DNA of 64,000 bases from Psettodes erumei (lineage: Eukaryota; Chordata; Actinopteri; Pleuronectiformes; Psettodidae), in assembly GCA_016785225.1 (NCBI GenBank), contig JAFBJZ010000831.1:2366001-2430000 (forward strand). Reading direction: 5' to 3'. The position numbers and the translations under genes are program-made. Of the stretch, positions 11,701 to 23,318 are shown piece after piece. Position 1 is the first letter of the stretch. Each line of letters begins with the position of its first letter. The notes beneath the pieces are model-generated. The model had not been told where the DNA came from. It saw only the letters and a program-made list of their open reading frames with translations, and did no database searches.

Positions 11701-14700
11701 TGGACGTCACAGTAGATGACCCCCCCCCACACGCCCCAGTGCTGATGCAGCATTAGACTGAGTTGAATGAATGAACTGTGGTGTGGCAAAGTCACATTCA
11801 AGCCTTTCAGAAATGAGCTGTCGAATTAAGAGCCCACCTGGGCGGCGACTGACGCAACTCCACCAAAAAAGAAAACCTGCCACGTCTTGAAGCGTTTATT
11901 CAGGTCGTCGGAGTCCGCTGGGAGACGGGAACCAGGAACTTTCCATTTTCCGCAGTGGATAAAATCGTCTCAGATCAGATAAATCCACATTTTGCATGTT
12001 CCAATTTGGTCAGAATGACTCTTACAGCGGTGTATAGAGCCCATTTAGGGACAAAGCTAAAATACAACTTCACCCTCCCTGGTGGCTGTTCTGTGGCTGG
12101 GAGGAGAAGGAGTCGTGTTGGAAGTTATTATCAGATGCTGGAGTAAATGAGACCTGCAGCCCTACCCGAAGGTTTCATCTCCATCATCATTTTCCGGTTT
12201 GATGGTAACAACATCGCCGAGGTCACACGCTACTGACATCTTTCTCTCCTCCATCCATTTACCGTGAGAGACACACAGCGAGCTGCCACAGCTACGCTCC
12301 GGCGCATGCTTTAGACTTGAGGCCTGTCCGGCTCTATGGCTGTCCCCGGGGACATGGCTAAGAGCACAGCAAAACAAACAGGAAGCAAAAAAAAGGAGAA
12401 GGACATCAGCAACGTCCATCACAGATACACAGCTGCTCTGCGCCTGCGAAAGATAAATACCCTCGTCTACAATGAAATCGCACTGAGGCCATTTTATTTG
12501 ATGGATCGCGCATGTGTTGAATGCATCTTCGTCTATCTACACGCCCCCCCCCCCCGCAAAACGAACGTTATGTTGCTCATTTATTAAATCCTCAGCTGTA
12601 ACAACCGACGACTTTCTACTGCCGACAACACCCACTCTGTGATGAGCTTCAAGCGCTCTGGAAAGCTGAATGAGCTTGTGTGCTGCTTCCTGAAACCCCC
12701 CCCCCCCCACACACACACACACACACACACACACCAGTGTTTCATTAAAGTGTGTCAGCTGGTGATCTCTAGCCTGGCCGGGGCTTCTGAAGAAATCAGT
12801 TTTCTGTGAAAAAGGCCTTGTGCAACTGTGCTGTGGGTGTGGTGAAGACGCTCCACGCCACCTTCACCATCAACTACACTCACATGCAACTGGATGTATT
12901 TTACTGCTCGTCCTTTGTCCATCTGAAATAACCCGCAAAGAGAATAAACTGCAGACTTTGTAGTTGAGTCATACGTGTCCAGAGAACAGACTAAATTAAT
13001 AACAACACAAAGGCTCTTCTGTGGAAATAATGGCTGATTTCTCGATAAAAAGCAAGAAAGGGTTAGAGAGATCGTTCCACCGTGGGTGCAGATTCTTTCG
13101 ATAATGCTGAAATAGAGAAAGTGCGCTTCTAAATTTAGACGACCAAAAAACTGGAAACTATGTTTTCAACAAAACACCCGGCGTTTGAGATGAGTCAGTT
13201 CAATCTAAAACAACATCAGCACCTTTAGGGCGTTTACCTTTCCTGGCTCTGTTACAGTTGTCTCACACGTCGACAATGTTTTGGTGCTTCAGGCCCCCCC
13301 ACCCCATCCCCCACCCGCTCGCGACCTCGGGCCGAGCCAGGAAAGAGAACGAGGCGACGGCCTTTCAGGGAAAACACCCGTCTGTGCGGCGAGACGGGCT
13401 AATGTCTCCCTGCCTGTGGCTGCGTTACGTTCAATGACAGGGTACCAAACCGCTACGCTAGAGCGCACAACCACAGTGTGACAGCGGAGTAGTGAAAAGT
13501 GTCTGGTATTTAAAGTTGCTTAGGGTTGTGTACTCAGGCATAAAAAAGGTATAAATGGCATTTTCGATCAAATTTTCCAAATTACGTTTGTTAAAGGTGT
13601 TTTGATATAGCTAGCTACCAAAAATCTTTACTCATGTTCACAAAGTGACAGTGAGGTCACCGGTACTGCTGATTAAACACAATATATTGGTGAGAAAACC
13701 CAAGTGGTGCAGCAAGCTGTTCAGCTCCTCACAGCCACTGTTTTCAAAAGGCGTGGAAGCCCTTCGGTGTTGTATACACACAAGCAGAAAAATTCACTTT
13801 TAATCTGAGCGGTTTTCCGTCGGCCGGCCTCTCCTTACCCTGTAGCTGTGGAAGAGCTCGATGGCTCGGAGGACGTCGAACTTGCGAGCCATGAGGAACT
13901 TGACGGCCAGTTCCCGGGACAGCGGCGACACGCCGTGCTGACTGGTCCACTTGTTGATTTCCTCCAGAAACTGCCTGGTGGCCTGAAAGAGACGCAGATG
14001 GTGGTCACAGTAATGTTCCATCGTGGAAGGGGTCAAACAGGAAGGAAGCTAGACTGGCCTTTAAAAACCCGATACATCCTCAGAGGAAGTCCCCCCCCCC
14101 AGAGTATTTGACACAATTTGATAGGCTGATTTGATGTTTCATGTGCTGTTGTGTGAGTCTGCAGGACGATACATGCTGAACGTGCAGGGACAAGGAGGTG
14201 CAGAACAAAAACTCTAGTTTTTCTGTGCCAACTGCACACGAACAGCAGCATGTGTGCGAATTTTGTTTGTGTCAAAGTTTTTTATAAACCGAGTGAAAGA
14301 GCACGAGAGAGAGACAAGAGGAGGAGGAAGAAGGAATCCTGCTGAACTGGTGTTTATGCCTTGAAGCTCCAATAATAACAGGGTAACTTTGCACAGTACA
14401 GTCACGCCGAGGCATCAGCTAATTAAAGTCATTCTTCACGTTTGCTGAAGGGATATGATGAAGTTTAGAAATATATATTTCAGGCTTTTATCCGAACGCA
14501 GTTCTCCACCAGGAGGAACGTGATGAATTGGCCGTCGCAGCCTAACGAGCTGTATGTGCGAGTTTTGATGGAGGAGAAGATGCTAATTAGCTTCTGGAGA
14601 GACACGAAGGGCAGCCACAGGAGACGGACCCCGGAGGAGCAAAGAAAGGAGAGAAGGAGAAAAAAGAGGAGTGATATTATGATGGATTACTGGTAATGAC

Positions 14701-17422
14701 GTTTAACTCCCCATGGCTTTAAACTCCTGTTCAACTTTCAACATCTGCTTAGAAAGTGAAAAAAAAGTTGACCGTCTGTATTAATTCTGCAGTCACTGAT
14801 TATTTTGTCCATCAGAAGAAAAAAGTTATGAACACAAAACCTTGTATGTTAATAAAAGGTCAGTGGTTGCAAACGCATTATCATCCATTGTGTCTCTGCA
14901 GGGTTGGAAACCGCTGCTGAAAAAAAAGGCACCGAGAGAAGAAGAACCAAAACGACAAAGACTGAAAAAGCCAAAGGATGAGTCAGGTTCTTCTCACTGG
15001 TAACACCTTTCATCTTCATAGTAATGCCAGTACTTTTGATATAAAAAAAAAAAAACTTCATAAAAATGTGTTTTTAAATATTTTTTTAAAAATTTTAAAT
15101 GTGATGGTACTCGTCAGATTCCAATCTAAAAACATCAGCTGAAGTCATGTCATGTGCTGCACTTGTAATTTGGGAAATGCCTTTACCACAAAGGCTTTCC
15201 AGCCATCTTGCAAATAACTTATGCATTTAGCCAGCAGGCTTTCAGGAGCTTCCTGTCCTCCCCTCTGGTCTTATATACGCACCCTAAGGCCCCCACCCCA
15301 ACCCCCCACCGCCCTCTGCACCCCGCAGAGTTAGCGAGTCAGCACCCGGTGAATCGACAAAAAAGGCGACAGAGGAGGCAATGAAAGCGGCTCGCGCTTT
15401 AAACACAGGGTTCCGCTTCTCTGGTCAGGCACAGCACAACAGTCAGTGGGTGGGTGGGCGGGGCGGGGGGGCATGGGAGACAGGAAGTGGAGCTCTGGGA
15501 GACCGCGGCTCTTCAGGAATACAAAACGATCGCAGAAGACAGGATGCCACTGTCTCCCCTCAGGGAAGCCGGTGCTTTCACAGGCAGCTTCTGCTCGGGT
15601 CAGACGCCTTAGCATGCAGGGGATGAGGGATGACTGCACCTGACAGGCCTGGGGGGTCGCTTCATATCCGATTCTCATGGGGGGGTTCCTGGCCTCTTTT
15701 TATGGTGGATCTCTAAGATCTGAGCAGATTCTCCAATGTTAGAATGAAATGGCGACTGTTTAAAACATGAACTGACAAGTAAATGTTTGAGAGGCTTAAA
15801 ATGAGCCATTTTACTGGGAGAATTTTGCTTTGAGCTTTCAACTACATCTCACGGCCTCTTTCAGCAGATGGAGCAGGCCCATGTGTCACCACATGACCCA
15901 GCTGCAGAACAAATGTGGCACCGGTTGTCTGCGAGCACCAGACCCAAACCGCTCAACGCGTCGGCCGGGGACAAGGCCAGGAAGAGGCCCGTACATGGCC
16001 AGAGAGAGAGGCCGTCTTTTCAAAGAAGGGGTCATCAAAGGGTTACGATCTCCCACCCGCAGCCGCCCTGCGTCACATGACCGACACTCAGCACCCACGC
16101 CATGTGATCACGGCTTAACCAGCTCCGTCTGCTGAAGACGACCACGGCATCGAGCGAAAGCCTCTGAAAAGGGAGCAACGTCCGTACAACTGCAACATAA
16201 TCAGATTATGTCAGACTGAGAAAAACTTGGACAAAGGCGTCCAAAGTTTTACTCGACATCAAAGGTTTCGCCAAATGTTTTCCATTTGAAATTTTCCCTG
16301 GGGCCTCGAACAGTTGACGACACTCACAGGTGAAGTTGGATTTGCTGCTAAAAAAAAATCCAGTTCTATCAACTCACAAATCAGGCAGAACAGAAAAGTA
16401 GAGATGTGGGGCTCTGAGTGGGCTTTTATCATGTCACAGAGGAAACTGCGAGCTATAAAATCTGAAATGACCTCAGAAAAATGTATTTAATGAAGATGGC
16501 AAAAGGCATGTCGGACAGAAGATTTGTTTTTCTCCTGGAGGGTGCCGATCTTTATGAGCACTGAGAAACTTGATTCGGAGAATCGAGGTATGACAGTCAT
16601 CATCTCTGTCAGTAATCCTAGTTCAGTTCACGGTCACAAAAACACGCCTGATTTAAAACTCTGGTTCCCGTCTGCTCTTTGTTGTCGCCAAAGACAACTT
16701 CCTGTCCGAGCTGCCGTCAGGTACGCTCGGGTTTCCGGGACCTCGACGCGCTGACAGCCGCTCTTTCTCTCTTAGCCTTTTAAGGGCGAGCCGGCCAACT
16801 CCGGGCGGTGACCCTCTGTTCCTGGAGAAGCCCGTCTTGTTTGGTTTTTCTGCACTAAGGGGCCACATCCGCCCGAGTGGAATTTGAGGACGAACCAGTT
16901 TGTTTTCAGGACGGCTCACCGGACCGCGGTGGAAGGTTCGCCTCGCTGCGGAGGAGTGACTTATTCCGTTCCTGGAGGACGCATAAATATTTGCTCCGCT
17001 TCTGATACGGCAGGAGGGTTTTTTTTCCTCCCCCTCTCTTTTTGTTTTCCTCGAAGTTCTTGATCGTTCATTTAAAACCACTTCATTCTGGCTTAAACTG
17101 CCTGACACGAATCCAAACAGACTGTGAGGTCCGTGCAAGTACAAAATTAGTCCGTATCTGATCACAAGTCTTTATTTTTTCCATCGTCACTGCTTCAGCT
17201 GTTTTTGTTTGCTGGGTTTGTTGTCCTGAATTGAAGTGGTTTCTGGCCTTCCAGTACACAGCTGACGTTACATAATCCTGTTTACTGTCAGGATCGTTCA
17301 CCAACGGCCGGGGTTGTTTATCGGTGACGTCGACAAAGTCAATAAGCGATCGATCGCTGTGTTCGGAGCCCGCTGTGCCCGGAGCGAGTCACGGCCGGTG
17401 ATGACTGTTCCTGCAGGGAGAC

Positions 17423-17457
<35 letters not shown>

Positions 17458-18842
17458 GGGCTGTGTAGGGAACAGTTACCTAAGAGTACGCTGATGACTG
17501 ACAGGTGCAACTTCCACACCAACGCAATGCAAACACGTTGCATTGTGGGAACTACTGACCGAATGTAGTGCATGTACCAACACACCACCATGATTATATT
17601 GATGATGAAGTTTGTTCTGTAAAACATCAGAAACATGATTCTATCCTCTCTCGCCTTTTCTCATCATTTATGAGCCGCCCTCAACCTGGAAGCTGCGCTC
17701 CACGCTGCCATGTTCTCCTCAGGCTCCTGCATTTCTGCCGCTCTGACCCACAGCATTGTACCTTGATTTCATTTTTCCATTAGCGATTGATCTGCCAATG
17801 ATTTTGCTCGATCACATTTTCTTGGGGGCCTGGTGTAAAGTTACTTGCACAAAACCCAGAAAGGCTTCACCTCCGAGAGGCTGGAACCTGGGGATTTGTT
17901 CAAACCGGGGGTCAACTCACACTGTCGCCAATTAACTGATCATCATTTGTTTGAGTAGCTGTTGTCTGGAAACTCACTTTTGTACGATTTGAAAAGCACC
18001 ACAGATGATTTTGAGCACCTCTGACAACTCTTTTGACCTTCCCGTGTTACACACTTATTAAACGCAGATCGTTTTTATTGCTAACGCCTGCGTTTCATTG
18101 AGATGCGTCAGTGCCAGGGGTGACGGAGCCGTGCCTGCTCACTTACTGGCATACCTGAATTGGATTTTTGTGCAACTTCCTTTCTTCAAATCCCTTTACA
18201 AGAAATGGTCACCGATGTCTCAGTATTGACATGTGGCCCGTTGTGTTCGCATTCCAGCCGGGGGGAGTCACGCCGTAGATGTTGACTGTATTATCGTCTC
18301 AGCGGGAAGAAATCCTGTCTGAAGGGTTACGGAAAGAAGCAAAGGGCGACTGCAGCGTCACGGTTCCACTGTGATCCCACAGGCAGGGCTAATGCTAATT
18401 TCTTTGTCATTGTACTTATTGTGTTTAAGGGAGGATCCGTGGCTGCCTGGCTTGACATTGTCTTTCCACAATCTATTTGATTACAGAGGCCATGCTAATC
18501 CATTTACAAATGCAGGACGGCTGCCGTTGCCAAGCGGCGTCGCTGCACTTCAGCGAGTCCCATTTGGCACGAGTAAATACCAAAACAGGAAGTCAATAAC
18601 GTCACTCTCCCCCCGTTCCCCGCTTTCTCTCACTCCACTGCTTCCTGGGAGTAGACACAACACACACACACACAAACCTACACATTTTCTCTAGAGCACA
18701 CGAAGACACACACACGCGCTCTGTAACTCATAGACTCGACCCCCCCAACACCCCCCTGAGTCCAGTGGAAATGCTTTTAACAGCTGCCCTTAGAATGAAG
18801 TTCCACTACACCTGTGTACGCTCCCGAGAGAGCCACCCTGCC

Positions 18843-18894
<52 letters not shown>

Positions 18895-20194
18895 ACGAAC
18901 ACACACGCACGCGCACCCCACAGGGCTGTGGATGTAATGAGGGCGTCCGGTACCCTAGCGGGGGCCCTGGCTCACACAGGAAATGGAGTAGCCAGATAAG
19001 GCTTTCTGCTGACCAGATGATGAGAGGGAGTCAGCGGGGAGAGACGACACGAGCGTGACCAGCACCACCAGAAGAAGAAGAAGAAGAAGAAGAAGAAGAA
19101 GAAGGAGATGACGACGACTTGGGGGAGGAAAGAAGTAAATCATACACGGCTCCAAAATGCAGCTCTACAACCTGATTATTATTCCCCCACAGTAACTGTT
19201 ATCTGCTCAGAGAGACGAGCCGAGGAGAGAAGAGACGAACCACAGCGTGTCTGCTCAGGTCGCCTGCTGCCCAAACTCAACTGCTCCCCTAAAGAAATGC
19301 TGCAGTCACAAAAGGTGCCAGTTTACTGAAAACTAATGTTCAGGGAGGTGTTGATTCCACTTAATGGGCACTGATTAAAAATGTTTAATGAATGATTAAA
19401 AAGCTGAATGGTTAATAACCTTCATGAAGACAGGGTTTATTGGAGTTTATTTGCAGATGGAGTTGGTATTTGACTGCATTGGTTTTAGCAAGGCGGATGT
19501 GTCCTCCACTGATCACGTCTCTTGAGCCTTTTAAGCCTTAAGTTCAGTATAGTGTTGGTTTAATTTAGTTTGAGCTTCACCATGAGACAAAGAGGAAAAA
19601 GTATGTTAACATCTCAAAGTCAGTTCGGCCTTGATAAAACTTTACAGTAAAGAGGGGGGAACATTTCCTCTCCTTCATATTGTTTTAATTTGTGAATTAT
19701 GTCTATATTATACGATCTATAGATGTTAGTCTGACCTGCACATCTCTGTGTCGGTATGTGTGAATGAACCGGGGACGGGACGTGGAACAGTTTCCAACTC
19801 CACAACCGTCCCCGGTGTAAAAGTCCCGGTTCTGTGCCCACGGAACCAGCGACTCGTGAAACGCGAACTGTTTTACATCTGGCGAGAGAAAAAAGGGACG
19901 AGCTCGGCCTCGTTTCGCAACGGTTCAGCCCGGCCGCCGGGAGAGGAAGCTGACAAGTGATGCAACCGGAGCAATAATGCACCAGAAATCGATACAATAT
20001 TTCCGCTCCGCGCTCGGACGATCGTTTCGCAACCGAGATCCACCATTGCGCACGCCGCCGCCGCCCGCGGCGCGCAAGGGGGCCAGAATAACCCTCCAGG
20101 TAGGGCCGAGAGCCGGAGAGGAGGGAGAAGTGCGGGCGCAGAAAGACTCTGTGAGGCCTACCTGTTCTTCGTCCGCCGACAAGGTAGCTGCCAT
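5735..20194 (-). CDS. ptpn9: Tyrosine-protein phosphatase non-receptor type 9 (PTP-MEG2), complete 13-exon CDS
   Basis: Cytoplasmic tyrosine phosphatase with an N-terminal Sec14/CRAL-TRIO lipid-binding module; in mammals it sits on secretory vesicles, promotes their fusion and dephosphorylates receptor and STAT substrates. Coding exons in transcript order, all with GT-AG borders and compatible phases: 20194-20162, 13982-13839, 11000-10911, 9648-9524, 9340-9235, 8636-8526, 8078-7762, 7635-7548, 7270-7201, 7050-6972, 6862-6712, 6353-6146, 5925-5735. They join to 570 aa (human about 593). Residues 12-59 carry the CRAL-TRIO N-terminal helices (QFLEEINKW, FLMARKFDVLRAIELFHSYR); 60-300 the lipid-binding fold (VRDPSGASIALYTAKLHHP, VLIVGAPVWFRVPY); 310-570 the phosphatase, with NRYGDV, KCGQYWPLE, WPD loop near 453-455, HCSAGIGRTG with catalytic Cys near 500, and Q-loop QTPDQYYFCY. 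The start is the only ATG in exon 1 leading into the family sequence. The C-terminus is slightly short compared with human. Identity rests on family motifs recalled from memory and is very secure. Confidence 0.95.
6146..6353 (-). CDS. ptpn9: ptpn9 coding exon 12: WPD loop and catalytic P-loop
   Basis: This exon alone carries both catalytic elements of the phosphatase. SWPDYGVP supplies the general-acid Asp (about residue 455). VHCSAGIGRT supplies the nucleophilic Cys (about 500) and the phosphate-binding Arg. The acceptor follows TTTGTTCAG on the minus strand and the donor is GTGAGACC. The exon ends one base into the Gly codon of the P-loop, which exon 13 completes. All key residues are present, so the enzyme should be active. 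Confidence 0.93.
6449..6540 (+). repeat. Fragment of the 'ttagcttagcttagcat' teleost repeat
   Basis: Within ptpn9 intron 11: TTAGCTTAGCTTAGC followed by 'aaacatctgggctgcctctgtgc' and 'cacacctctaaa'. Order and wording match part of the repeat seen more fully at 36895-37150. Short and diverged. Confidence 0.45.
8637..13838 (-). other. ptpn9: ptpn9 introns 2-5, with exons 3-5 between them
   Basis: Intron 2 is 11001-13838 (2.8 kb) and contains a poly-C/(CA)n tract at 12696-12734. Intron 3 is 9649-10910 (1.26 kb), intron 4 is 9341-9523 and intron 5 is 8637-9234. Intron 2 has GC-richer stretches near 12.2-12.4 and 13.3 kb, but I see no alternative exon with family sequence. The exon at 10911-11000 is easily missed: it encodes exactly 30 residues (ETRLKEGIVRL to GKFTVL) and bridges the two CRAL-TRIO subdomains. 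Confidence 0.8.
12696..12734 (+). repeat. Poly-C followed by (CA)n in ptpn9 intron 2
   Basis: A run of about 13 C residues leads directly into about 13 CA units. The same compound layout recurs at 45521-45553. Confidence 0.97.
17425..17460 (+). repeat. (GT)n microsatellite ending in a G run, ptpn9 intron 1
   Basis: About 15 GT units followed by a short G tract. Confidence 0.97.
18848..18912 (+). repeat. (CA)n microsatellite with interruptions, ptpn9 intron 1
   Basis: About 18 perfect CA units, then CA/CG/GA interrupted units. Confidence 0.97.
19071..19106 (+). repeat. (GAA)n triplet tract, ptpn9 intron 1
   Basis: About 11-12 GAA units, purine on the plus strand. A second GAA tract lies at 20491-20520 on the promoter side of the gene. 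Confidence 0.97.
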
Positions 20195-20700
20195 GGTCTC
20201 CCCTCCCCTCCGATCGCCCTGCTTTTTCACCGAGGCGCGTCCTTTTTCATAAAGCGGGGGGACAGCGGAGACGTCTGCGTGTCCGTCCCTCGTGTGGAGA
20301 CGGAGGTGGGGGGTTAGTTCAGGGGCTGTTCCGCTCGCTCGGAGTTGGAAGGCATCTGAAACGCTGCAGCGCAGGAGAGCAGTTTCCTCTCGGTGGTAAT
20401 GTTCGGAACAATCAGCCCGAATCTGCCATCCACGAAAAAAACCGAGAGAGAGAGAGAAAAGTCGCTGATGTTGTGTCAGGTTTCACCGAGGAGAAGAAGA
20501 AGAAGAAGAAGAAGAAGAGAAAGAAGACAGGGAGGAAAAAAGGAGGAAAACACTCGAGCTGCAGCTCGACGAGGCTTCGGCTCCGGCTCGACGGTGACTG
20601 GCTTCAGACCATGATCTGCCGCTCGTCCAGCTCACCGCGCACGGATCAGAGGGCGGCAGCTGCCCGCTGACTCCTCCATGCCATGAATTGCAAGTTTTTT
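20195..20700 (-). promoter_or_regulatory. ptpn9: Probable ptpn9 promoter and 5'UTR (GC-rich, CpG-containing)
   Basis: Sequence just upstream of the ptpn9 start codon is GC- and CpG-rich, and the enrichment continues into the start of intron 1 (about 19.9-20.2 kb). This fits a CpG-type housekeeping promoter. It also contains a (GAA)n tract at 20491-20520. No TATA box is obvious, and the transcription start cannot be fixed from sequence alone. Confidence 0.5.
20491..20520 (+). repeat. (GAA)n triplet tract upstream of ptpn9
   Basis: About 9 GAA/AAG units within purine-rich sequence 300 bp upstream of the ptpn9 start codon. Confidence 0.97.
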
Positions 20701-20744
20701 CTCTCTCTCTCTCTCTCTCGTGAGCCTCTGAACGTTGCCTTTAT

Positions 20745-20804
<60 letters not shown>

Positions 20805-20820
20805 AGAGAGAGAGAGAGAT
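20700..20820 (+). repeat. Compound (CT)n ... (GT)n(GA)n microsatellite
   Basis: (CT)n at 20700-20719, then (GT)n at 20748-20802 running into (GA)n to about 20819, immediately upstream of the ptpn9 promoter region. Confidence 0.98.
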
Positions 20821-21179
20821 TGAGGCTATTCTTTCTGCAGGTCGCTCTACCCCCTGGTGGTTGAGACCTGAAAATGACAACAAAAAAAATTAAAAAAAAG
20901 AAAAAAGCCCAGTGACCTCCGCCTTCATTCATAAAAATAGGAAACCAAACAGGAAAATCACCATTTTGAGTGTCAGTCTCCTCCAGGAGGCCCGAGGCGT
21001 TGACTGAATTTTAAAAACAGAGAAATAAACCTACTGTACTACATAAAGTCCCCCTCACACCCCCATACAGTGCTGATGCAGTTTATTAACAATAACAGTG
21101 CATAGTAATATGGCTTTTTTCCCACATGAATCTGCTGAGGAAGTTTTACTCATCCCATATTAAAGCAGGTGCCAGCAGT

Positions 21180-21240
21180 TTTATATTTTGGGGAAATATG
21201 CATATTTGGTTTCTCGCCAAGAGTCAGACACGATCTTCTC
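21180..21240 (+). repeat. Fragment of the 'ttttgggaaatacgcttattc' teleost repeat
   Basis: TTTTGGGGAAATATGCATAT then 'ggtttctcgccaagagtcagacacgatc' matches the 5' part of the repeat at 36895-37150 ('attttgggaaacttgcttattcc...gagagttagatgag'). It lies between ptpn9 and snupn. The downstream half is not recognisable. Confidence 0.5.
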
Positions 21241-21874
21241 CACTGGACCCTCCACCAGGAAGCAAACGAGCGGTAGTTCCCCAAAGCGTGCCTCTGATGC
21301 TGTGACAGCACAGCTACTGAGAAAAGCCAACTGTGGTCAGATATGCAACGTGTGCGCACGTCAACTTAGCGCCTTCACATTTCTGCGCGAGAATTGACTC
21401 TTTAGGGAAGTAGGAGATATTTTGTGGCAAGAGCTGTTCAGCTTTTTCAAAACCAAACGTAACTACACACTCCCAGTTTCTATACTGATCAATGAGAGGT
21501 GCAATTTTTCGTAAAAAGAGAAAATATGATAGATAATTTATTCACAACAGAGTATTTTGTCATAAGCATGAGATCTTTAATATATTACTTATCTGCCACT
21601 GCTTCTAGTATAAGCTGTAGGTTTACATATGGAGCAGCAGTCTCCAAGCTGACTGCACATCACTAATGCATGAAATCAAGTGAGAGGAAATGACTAATAT
21701 TAGGAGCAGGCCCTTCCCTAATAGTTGATTTACAAGAATAGCAATTTAATTAGTGAAACTTTCATCTCATGCCCCCCACCTCCCACCCAGGCTCCGGTAC
21801 AATTTACGGGAACTGACATGACCTCACAGGAAACAGAAAAGCACCCAGCAGAACGATACGGTTGCAGTAATGTG

Positions 21875-21878
<4 letters not shown>

Positions 21879-21909
<31 letters not shown>
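21879..21909 (+). repeat. (CA)n microsatellite
   Basis: About 15 CA units in the ptpn9-snupn intergenic region. Confidence 0.97.
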
Positions 21910-21910
<1 letters not shown>

Positions 21911-23231
21911 CAGAGGTCTCCTATAGGAATATTACTGGCTGCTGATGTGTTTCAGAAGCGAGGTGAGTTCAAGTGCAGCCAGGAGACTGCGCTTCCTGCG
22001 AGATTATTAATACACTACCCCGACGTGTTTCTAATGAGACTGTAAAAGGGATGTGATGCAAAACAGTGCGAGAGTGTGTTTGTGTGTGTGGAAAGGTTTG
22101 TCAGTGTTGTGTTAATCCATAAAGAAGGAGACCAGACAGGTAGGGTGTTGCTTTGTTTTTTTTTTAAGGAAAGGAAAGCTTGGAAATCACAGGTCCTTTC
22201 ACGTGCTGTTTATGTGCACACACACATACAGAAAGATCCCACAATAGGCGGACTGTAAATAATGAGGCGTGAGAAAGTCTGGCTTGAAAAACCAAAAGGA
22301 AAAAGGGGGTGGGGGTGGACAACAATGGACTTCCTGTGAAACCAGCTGACGCGGTGTCATTTGGTAAAATGTGATTGGTAAACTCTTGCCCACGTCATGT
22401 CCAGCCTGACAGAAAAAAAAAGTTTGAGTGCATCAAACACTTAAGAGATGGAGACCCGATTTAACTCACTGTGCCGGTCAGTAAGAGCCGGAGAAGGTTA
22501 ATATTAGAGTCTTTGGTTTCCAAAAGATGTGTCTGACGCTCCCATGGGTGGAATCCTCCGGTTCGTCACGATCCAGTCCACACCCCCGGAGGCTGTGTGG
22601 AAATCACCTCAAACTGGATTTTCTAAGAATCGCAAATGTGCTGAGAAAAAGTCATCCACGTGCCCGGGGCTGCATGAGGACGCCGGGGTCACGCCTTCAA
22701 AATTGGGTCTCGTGTCTCCACACTGTGATTTTTTCTCTTTCTTTTTCCACTCACAAACACATTACACATGCTGAGTCCTGACTCTGATGGGGTTTGTTTA
22801 AGGATAAAGATCAGTAGCTGCTTGCTTTTCCACAAAAACAGACAAAAAAAGTATATGAAAACACAAAAAAGCTGATATTTGCTTATTCACCGACCTGCCG
22901 AGAAAGCAAGAAAAAAACTAAATGTATTTCTACTCCTTTGCGTGTCATTTTAAAAAATGTAAATAGCCCGATATGAAACACAGTGTTGGAGTAGTGGCTG
23001 TGGGGATTTGGATTTGACCTCAGGTTTTATAAAATCCTGGCCACAGTCCACAAATCAGCATACATCTTACTTTACTCTATTTTTTTCAGACATTAATACC
23101 AGGAACTCAAACCAAGCATAGAGGTCAGACATCCCTTTGTCTGACGGGAGGGTGAAGCCTTTCAGGAGAAACATGGTTGTCTCCTCCCTAGGAGTCTGGA
23201 GAGCGTGTTTTTCATCGTGATCAGAGGCCTG

Positions 23232-23239
23232 ACGCGCGC

Positions 23240-23315
<76 letters not shown>

Positions 23316-23318
23316 GTA
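23232..23318 (+). repeat. (GT)n microsatellite, about 40 units, with a CG-rich left end
   Basis: CGCGCGCG leads into an almost pure GT run of about 80 bp, the longest dinucleotide tract in the window. Alternating purine-pyrimidine sequence of this kind can adopt Z-DNA. Confidence 0.98.

Larger units (their letters stand above)
13983..20161 (-). other. ptpn9: ptpn9 intron 1 (6.2 kb)
   Basis: First intron, between the 11-codon first coding exon and the exon starting ATRQFLEEINKW. It holds (GT)n at 17425-17454, (CA)n at 18848-18912 and (GAA)n at 19071-19106. I found no conserved coding sequence in it; open frames such as 16653-17165 on the minus strand have low-complexity composition and no recognisable domain. 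Confidence 0.8.

Noticed and set aside
16653..17165. 170-codon minus-strand frame in ptpn9 intron 1
   Set aside because: Basic, low-complexity composition, no recognised domain, and it sits inside a well-defined intron on the same strand.
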